DNA from: Nageia nagi
Taxonomy: Eukaryota > Pinophyta
Direction: 5' to 3'
Assembly (NCBI GenBank): GCA_050084985.1
Contig: JBITNC010000001.1
Location: 110,670,001 to 110,734,000, forward strand
Length of the DNA: 64,000 nucleotides
Shown: one piece after another, positions 57,856 to 64,000 of the stretch
Position numbering within the stretch: the first letter of the stretch is position 1
Layout of the letters: the number at the start of each line of letters is the position of its first letter
Program-made: the position numbers and the translations under genes
Notes under the pieces: model-generated
Databases searched by the model: none
What the model was told of the DNA's origin: nothing
What the model saw: the letters and a program-made list of their open reading frames with translations, nothing else

Positions 57856-58570
57856 TTGAGAGCACCTCCCTAACCTCCCTTTAACCCAAGGGTAAGGTTA
57901 GGGTTACAATAAATGCATGACCTAACTTTAACCTACCAACTAACCCCATGGTTAGGTCAAAGTCTACACATAATAAAGAATTCAATTAATCCTTTAAGGT
58001 ATCTACATATCCTTAAAGTGATTAATTAAACTTACAAGGAGTTTAGATATTCACAATATTTCATTACAAATTCTAACACTCCCCCTTAATGCAATATTGG
58101 GATAGAGCGTAGAAGAAAGAAGAGAGAGAGTAAGAGAGAGTTCTCCTCCATAGAGATACAAGTGGAGATGAGAACATTTACATATTTGAGAATCTTTTTG
58201 AGAACTAGTATGAGACTCACTACATTACCATTTGACAAAATGGTTTACAATACAATCATTAACCACAACTGGTTTCACTGTACATAGTAGTCGATCAACT
58301 TTAAGCTGACGTGTGAGTCTCCATGAGCTTGCTTTCACAAGGTGAGTAACCTGCATTTTTGAAGAAGATCTTGCATGCTACAAGCAACTCATGAACAAAA
58401 TCAGTTAGATGCATCATATATTCAAATAAAAGAATCAAATAATGCCATCTTATAAATAACTAATTAATGGTGCACTATAAGTCATCACAGAGATGCCAAG
58501 CCATCACTCATATTCACCTGTTGTATATAGACATGTGTTGATTATTAATAGAGCATAAAAATTATACAAT

Positions 58571-58957
58571 TAGTTTCTCATGCAGAGCAAACTCACCACA
58601 AAGGTATAGAATGTACAACAAGTTTGTCATGCAGAGCAAACTTACCATAGAGGTATATTAATTATATGCTCAAAAAATTGTACAATGAGTTTCTCACGTA
58701 GAGTAAACTCACCATGGAGGTATAAAATGTACAACAAGTTTGTCACGCAGAGCAAACTTATCATAGAGGTGTAAAATGTACAACAAGTTTGTCATGCAGA
58801 GCAAACTTACCACGGAGGTATAAATATGTACAACAAGTTTGTCACATAGAGCAAACTTACCATGGAGGTATAAAATAATCAACACTCTATAACAACAATT
58901 GTACAATAAGTTCGTCATGCAGAGCAAACTTACCACGGAGGTATAGAATGTACAATC
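58571..58957 (-). repeat. Seven tandem units of ~49-73 bp in the U3 of element F
   Basis: Each unit has the plus-strand core AGTTTGTCATGCAGAGCAAA followed by CTTACCA and GAGGTATAAAATGTACAAC. Units start near 58571, 58620, 58687, 58735, 58784, 58834 and 58909; two carry extra inserted sequence. Upstream of the TATA box on the minus strand, so perhaps an enhancer array. Confidence 0.85.
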
Positions 58958-59001
58958 AAAAAAGGCCTCTTAGAGGTGAAGTTGTCATCACTAACAAAAG
59001 T

Positions 59002-62000
59002 TCAAACTTCACTCCCCCTTGAGGGCAACTTCACCAACCCAAGAGAATCCCTAAGCTTGCTGAACTGAGCTTCAGGAAGGGGCTTGGTGAATAAATCAGT
59101 GGAGTTTTCAGTAGATGGACAATACTCCAAGTGTATGATGTCATCTAGAACCTTCTCCCTGATAAAATGGGCTTGGATTTCCACATGTTTGGTTCTCTAA
59201 TGGAACACAAGATTCTTAGCCAAAGAGATAGCTGATTGATTGTCTGAAGAAATAAGAGATGGGCCATTTTTCTTATACCCAATTTCATTTAGAAGATGCC
59301 TCAACCAAATAGCTTCTTGGGTGGCAACAGACATGGCTTGATATTCAGCTTCGATGGTAGAAAGAGTCACAATAGGTTGCTTTTTGGAAGCCCAAGAGAT
59401 AGCACCTGAACCAATGCTGAACACATATGCAGAGGTTGATTTTTTATCATCTCTATCTCCCCCATAATCAGAATCTGAGAACCCTAAGAGAACGATTGAG
59501 GGCACTTTGGAATACTTAAGAGCAAGATGCTTTATCCTTGCCACATACCTCAAGATTTGCTTCACAGCATTGAGGTGTTCAACATATGGTTTTTGCATGA
59601 ATCGTGCCATCAGATTCACTACAAAGGTAATATTAGGTTGAGAGATAGTTAGATACAGAAGACTACCAATCAATTGCCTATAAGCTGTAGCATCAACCAA
59701 TTGAGAATCTAAGCTCAATGATACAACAATTCTAGGAGAAATAGGTATTGTAGCATATCTATACTCCTCCATTCCAAACTTTTTCAAGATGTCTGATATA
59801 TACTTAGATTAACTAAGATAAGTACAATCTTTGTGTTGGCATACTTGCATTCCAAGATAGTAATGCAATAGACCTAGATCAGTCATTTCAAATGTTACCT
59901 TCAGTTTGGATATGCACTCTTGGATGATTTCAATATTGTTGCCTATTATGAGAAGATCATCCACATAAAGGAGAATTAAGACCACATCTTTTCCTTGATT
60001 GAGTACATAGAGATCTGAGTCAGAGAAGCACTTGGAAAAACCAATATCTACAAAGAATCCTAAAATTTTATTGTACCATGCTCTAAGGGCTTGTTTAAGT
60101 CCATACAAAGACTTCTTTAGCTTGCACACAAGAGACTCTTTTCCTTCTGGAATAAATCCTTCTAGTTGATTCATGTAGATTTCTACATCGAAGTCACCAT
60201 TGACAAATGCACTCTTGACATCAAGTTGAAAAACTTTCCATCCTTGAGCTACAGAAAGAGCAAGGATTATCCTGACAGTAGGCATCTTGGCCACAAGAGC
60301 AAAGGTTTCCTCATAATCAATACCATATTTTTGAGTGAATCCTTTGGCCACTAACCTTGCTTTGTATTTTTCAACTTCTCCATCAGAATTGTACTTGACC
60401 TTGTATATCCATTTATTTCCAATCACATTTTTCTCATTGGGATAAGGAACCAAATCCCAAGTTTCATTTTTCATGAGTGCCTCATACTCAACTTTCATAG
60501 CTTCCATCCAACACTCTTGCTTGGAAGCTTCTTTGAATGTTGATGGCTCATTCATATTATCAATTTTGGAAAATAAGGATTTATTCAAGGTCATACTCCT
60601 TATAATTCTCTGAGCTGGAGAATTTTGCTCTTGTGGTGACTTCCCTACATGATCATCCAACTAGTTAGGTGCAGGCATAGAATCATCTGAATCAGACACC
60701 TCAGCATGAGAAGTCATATCCTTAGGAAGTTCATTGAACTTGACATCCCTAGAAATAATGACTATGGAGTAGAGGCTGTAACCTCTATGTTGATTATCAT
60801 ACCCTACAAAGATGCATTTTTCTGATCTTTTGTCTAGCTTCTTTCTTTTCTCTGAGGTAATGAAGGCAAATGCATCACAACCAAAGACTCTAAAGTGTGA
60901 GATGTTAGGTTTCTTTCCTATCCATGCTTCATATGGAGTTTTTCTTTCAACTGCTTTAGTAGGACATCTATTTAGGGTGTGAATAGTAGTGTGAATAGCT
61001 TCTCCCCATAAGAAACTAGGAAGGTTACCCGACATGCATCTTGCCATTTCCATAATGGTGCGATTCTTCCTTTTAGCAACTCCATTTTGCTGAGGGGTGT
61101 AAGGGATTGTGAATTGTCACTTGATCCCATGTTTAACACAATAATCATTAAACTCATTACTATTATACTCACCCCCATTATCAGATCTCAGCATTTTGAT
61201 CTTAAAATTAGTTTGATTTTCAACAAGTGCCTTGAAGTCTTTAAACCTGTCAAAAGTTTGATCCTTGTGCTCAAGTAGATAACCAAATGTCATCCTACTA
61301 AAGTCATCAATGAAGGTTAGAACATAAGAAGCTTCCCCTAGAGACTTAGTCTGAAATGGACCCATCAAATTTGAATGCACAAGTTGAAGAGGACGAGTAG
61401 CCCGAGTTTCCTTATCTTTTTCAAACTTTTGCCTATTCATCTTTCCTAGAATGCACCTTTCACAAAGACCAATTGTGGGTGAAATATTAGGTAAACCTTC
61501 CACAAGTTCTTGATTTTTCATATCTTGAATACTCTTGTGGTTAAGGTGCCCTAATCGTTGATGCCAAAGATTACCCTTTGAACAAACATTTGCAACAAGA
61601 CAAATCTTTGAAGGAACTTGATCCACAACATAAAGGTCATTCTTTACTAATCTTTTCATCAAAGTGGCAAGTCCTTTCTTAACACACCAGGAGTGTGAGG
61701 TAAACTCCAATGAGCATCCTTTCCTTGTAATCTGAATTATGGAGATAAGATTCATCCTTAGTTTAGGCACATAAAAGACATTATCAAGAGCCTTTCTATG
61801 AATCTTCACATTCCCTATTCCTTGAACATCAAGAACTGTATTATCACCTATCACAACTGTATCCTTGTTATACTTATGAAAGTTTTCAAACTTATCGTTT
61901 TCATAACACATGTGATTAGTGCATCTTGAATCAACAATCCAATCATTTGAAATAGTTTGAGTCATTGAGTAGTAGGCAATAGTTGCAGCATGCTTGTTCT

Positions 62001-62886
62001 TCTTTTTATTATTGAAATTTCTCACATTTGCATTTCCCTTACCTTTTTGAGCAAATTTCTTTTTACAACAATCATACTCTTTGTGCCCAAAGATGCCACA
62101 AAAGTTACAATTTCCATCAAACTTTTCCTATGGTGTTGGTTTGCTTGATCCAGCTTTGTCATTCCTTTGCTTAAAGTTGTCATGCTTCCTGATGGTAGAT
62201 GAGGATTTGTTATCTTTGAATTTATAATGTTTGAATGTCTTCTTGAAAGGAGTTTTGGTTGCTCCTAGAGCAACGCTATTATCCTTTGGAGAAAAGTTCA
62301 ACATTTTCTTGTTCAAAGTTTCCTCATGCTTCAGAAGGAGTCTAGAAAGGTTGTCAAGAGAGATGACATCTTCTTCATCATCGAGCCTAGTCTCCATAAC
62401 TGTGACAAAGTTACTAAAATTTTTAGAGAGGCTTTGAAGAATGATGAAGACCATGAACTCATCATTGATCCAATTGCACCCACAGCCAACCAGTTGTGTC
62501 CTAAGGTCAATGATTTTGTTCAAGTAGATAGAAGCACTTTCATCTTCACCTTGATGATATTGCAACAACTTTTGTAGAATGGTGAACCTCCTTGAAAATT
62601 TTGACCCAAGGTAAATTTTCTTCAATCTATCCCAAGCTTCTTTTGCTAATGTCAAAGAAGAGATCATGAGAAGGATGTCATCTGAAACTGCATGATAGAT
62701 CATTGAAGTTGCTAACTCATTCTTTGAGTTGTAGATTTCAAGAGCCTTCTCATCTGTAGGAGCAACCAGATCTTCATTAACTATCTACCATAGCTTTCTT
62801 GCTTGTAACTCAGCTCTCATACAAGGTTCCCATATTCCGAAGTTGGAACCGTCGAGTATATGCTTGGGTATGAAGGTTTCAACCAT
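59002..62886 (-). pseudogene. gag-pol polyprotein of element F (copia), six stops, no frameshift
   Basis: One frame of about 1,295 codons from ATG 62886 (MVETFIPKHILDGSNFGIW) to TGA at 59002. Gag: YHAVSDDILLMISSLTLAKE; zinc knuckle CNFCGIFGHKEYDC (about 62100). Protease: DWIVDSRCTNHM (normal DSG is DSR). Pre-integrase: LWHQRLGHLNHKSIQDM. Integrase: LVHSNLMGP (Asp to Asn), MLRSDNGGEYNSNEF, and VAKRKNRT (Glu to Lys). RT: WIYKVKYNSDGEVEKYKARL, FQLDVKSAF, LLYVDDLLIIGN (YVDD intact). RNase H: LGFSDSDYGGDRDDKKST, STIEAEYQAMS and ISSDNQSAISLAK. Internal stops: TAG at 62787, about 62125, 60658, 59806 and 59194, and TGA at 61114; each fits CAG or CGA with C changed to T. The three active-site changes are all G to A. 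Inactive. Confidence 0.93.
59012..59021 (-). other. Polypurine tract of element F
   Basis: The minus strand reads AAGGGGGAG directly before the LTR start TGAAGTTTG. It overlaps the last codons of pol (LPSRGSEV), a common layout in copia elements. Confidence 0.85.
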
Positions 62887-64000
62887 TGTCTATACAAAAG
62901 TAAATATGCAATAAGAATGCAAATTTTACAAGTTTCCATCTATACAAATCAAACATAAGTAAACATGTCCCACATGTGTAAACTTATAAACCATGATCCA
63001 TAGAGGAATAAAGTTGGGGTTGTTTTCTTGTATAGAATTAGGCCTTCACTTGGATGCCTGCAAGGTAGAGCCTAGGTACTACCAGTCCTCAACCAGTTCA
63101 CCTTGGTTAGCAATATACTCTCACAAGGAGAAGTACCAACTATTTTCCAAGGATTTGACGTACCTTGGATTGGCCATTTTAATTATCTTGATTAAGGTTT
63201 TCAATTTTCCTCCTAGGTTATCAAGATAATCCTAAATGGACGTGCAGACATGTGGTATCACTACACACATGCCTGTCCACCTAATAGAGTTATGTCCAAT
63301 CCAACAGAGGTCTTAGGGGTAATTAAGATGAACTTACCACCACTTGGCTCTTCTAACTAAAAGGGCTCCAGTCTACCCTGTCCTCCCCTCGTGGCTCCCC
63401 AAACAAGTCATGTTGTGGAAAAATACATGCAGATGTGTTCATTTTAGGGGTTACTTTCAATATTTGCATTTTGCAAGTATAAAGCATTTGTGCAAAAATA
63501 TAAAGTAAAGTAAAATTGCATCATCCACATGAGCTTGAAAAACCTTAAAAGTCCAATGGGTTTTGTTACTAACCCTAAAGGACATTTTACATTTTGTATA
63601 TTTTACTCAATTCATTCAAACACTTAATGAATTTAAAAAAGAACTAAGTCCTACTTAGCGTTAATCCATAACTTAAAACATGCATTGTTCCATGACTTAA
63701 AAATTAAGTAATAATCATGCATCATGCATTATTCAACTTAAAATTTTAAGTCCTAAGCATGCTTTATTCCTCAAACAAGATTAAGAGACATGCATCACAA
63801 GTTTAGCATGCAAGATCTAGATAAAATTTAAGTAAAAATTATACAAATTCCCCCTTTTTCACTTAAAGTTTTATGCCTAAAAAAAAAACTTGTATGCTAA
63901 GACTTGTCTTATAAGTATGCATTTTAAAAAAAAAAATCCCTTATTTACTTAAAAAAAAGCATACTTAGACTAAATTACTATGCTTAGAGAGGAAAAAAAT
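62887..64000 (-). other. 5' leader of element F, continuing past the window
   Basis: At least 1.1 kb upstream of the gag ATG with no match to the 57609-59011 LTR and no clear primer-binding site, so the 5' LTR starts beyond 64000 or another insertion intervenes. The part 63700-64000 is AT-rich with A-runs. An open frame at 62993-63229 has no recognisable motif. No gene supported. Confidence 0.55.

Larger units (their letters stand above)
57609..59011 (-). repeat. 3' LTR of element F
   Basis: The inner end is fixed by the polypurine tract: minus strand AAGGGGGAG|TGAAGTTTGAAC. The outer end is placed at TGAGAGAATTAG (57609), where element E's coding sequence stops. 1,403 bp. It contains a TATA box and a tandem array. 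The second LTR is not in the window, so the outer end is inferred. Confidence 0.78.
57609..64000 (-). mobile_element. Element F: Ty1/copia retrotransposon, 5' LTR outside the window
   Basis: Minus strand. 3' LTR 57609-59011, polypurine tract, then a single gag-pol frame (62886-59002) in the copia order gag, protease, integrase, RT, RNase H, and a leader continuing beyond 62887. It sits inside element E's RNase H, so it inserted after E. The probable left target copy is ACTAG (57604-57608); the right copy is outside. It is the best-preserved element here: no frameshift, only C-to-T type stops. Confidence 0.92.

Noticed and set aside
62887-64000. 5' LTR of the copia element in the window
   Set aside because: No sequence here matches 57609-59011, so the LTR must lie outside.

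Overview
This window is plant nuclear DNA made almost entirely of nested, decayed LTR retrotransposons. I found no host single-copy gene, tRNA, rRNA or CRISPR. The evidence for a plant is Ty3/gypsy elements with a second (archaeal-type) RNase H, a Ty1/copia element with plant-type motifs, plant mobile domain (PMD) genes, plant-like introns and TATA boxes, and AT-rich spacers with long TA/TG microsatellites. Insertion piled on insertion, with heavy C-to-T decay, suggests a large repeat-rich seed-plant genome. A gymnosperm is plausible but the sequence does not prove it.

Layout. Element A (minus strand, left of base 1 to 25803) is a Tat-like gypsy element: 5' LTR about 24971-25803, leader, gag, PR, RT, RNase H, integrase, an unrecognised post-integrase ORF (ORF-X), a spacer, an antisense PMD pseudogene and part of the 3' LTR (1-689). 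Element N (6258-13258, minus, TSD GTATC) sits inside A. It has a gag and, antisense to it, a PMD gene with its own TATA box and introns, but no pol. Element B (25804-30830, plus) is the pol part of another Tat-like element, into which A appears to have inserted. Element D (30831 to about 54510, plus) has LTRs related to A, an ORF-X, an antisense PMD pseudogene and a 3' LTR with a polypurine tract, but no gag-pol. Element C (37208-51365, plus, TSD ATATA, 2.04-kb LTRs) split D's PMD gene in two. C is a gypsy element with RNase H between protease and RT and a 3.5-kb extra ORF after integrase. Element E (about 54510-57608, plus) is a truncated Tat-like pol. Element F (57609 to beyond 64000, minus) is a Ty1/copia element inserted in E's RNase H end; its 5' LTR lies outside the window.

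How it fits together. The recurring theme is a Tat-like retrotransposon family that carries, downstream of its own genes and on the opposite strand, a captured PMD gene (globular PMD, acidic tail, coiled coil). Three diverged copies are present (in A, N and D), all pseudogenes. Nearly every broken frame is explained by C-to-T change at CAG or CGA codons, giving TAG or TGA, as expected from deamination of methylated CHG and CG sites. In element F the whole gag-pol frame can be followed through six such stops with no frameshift.
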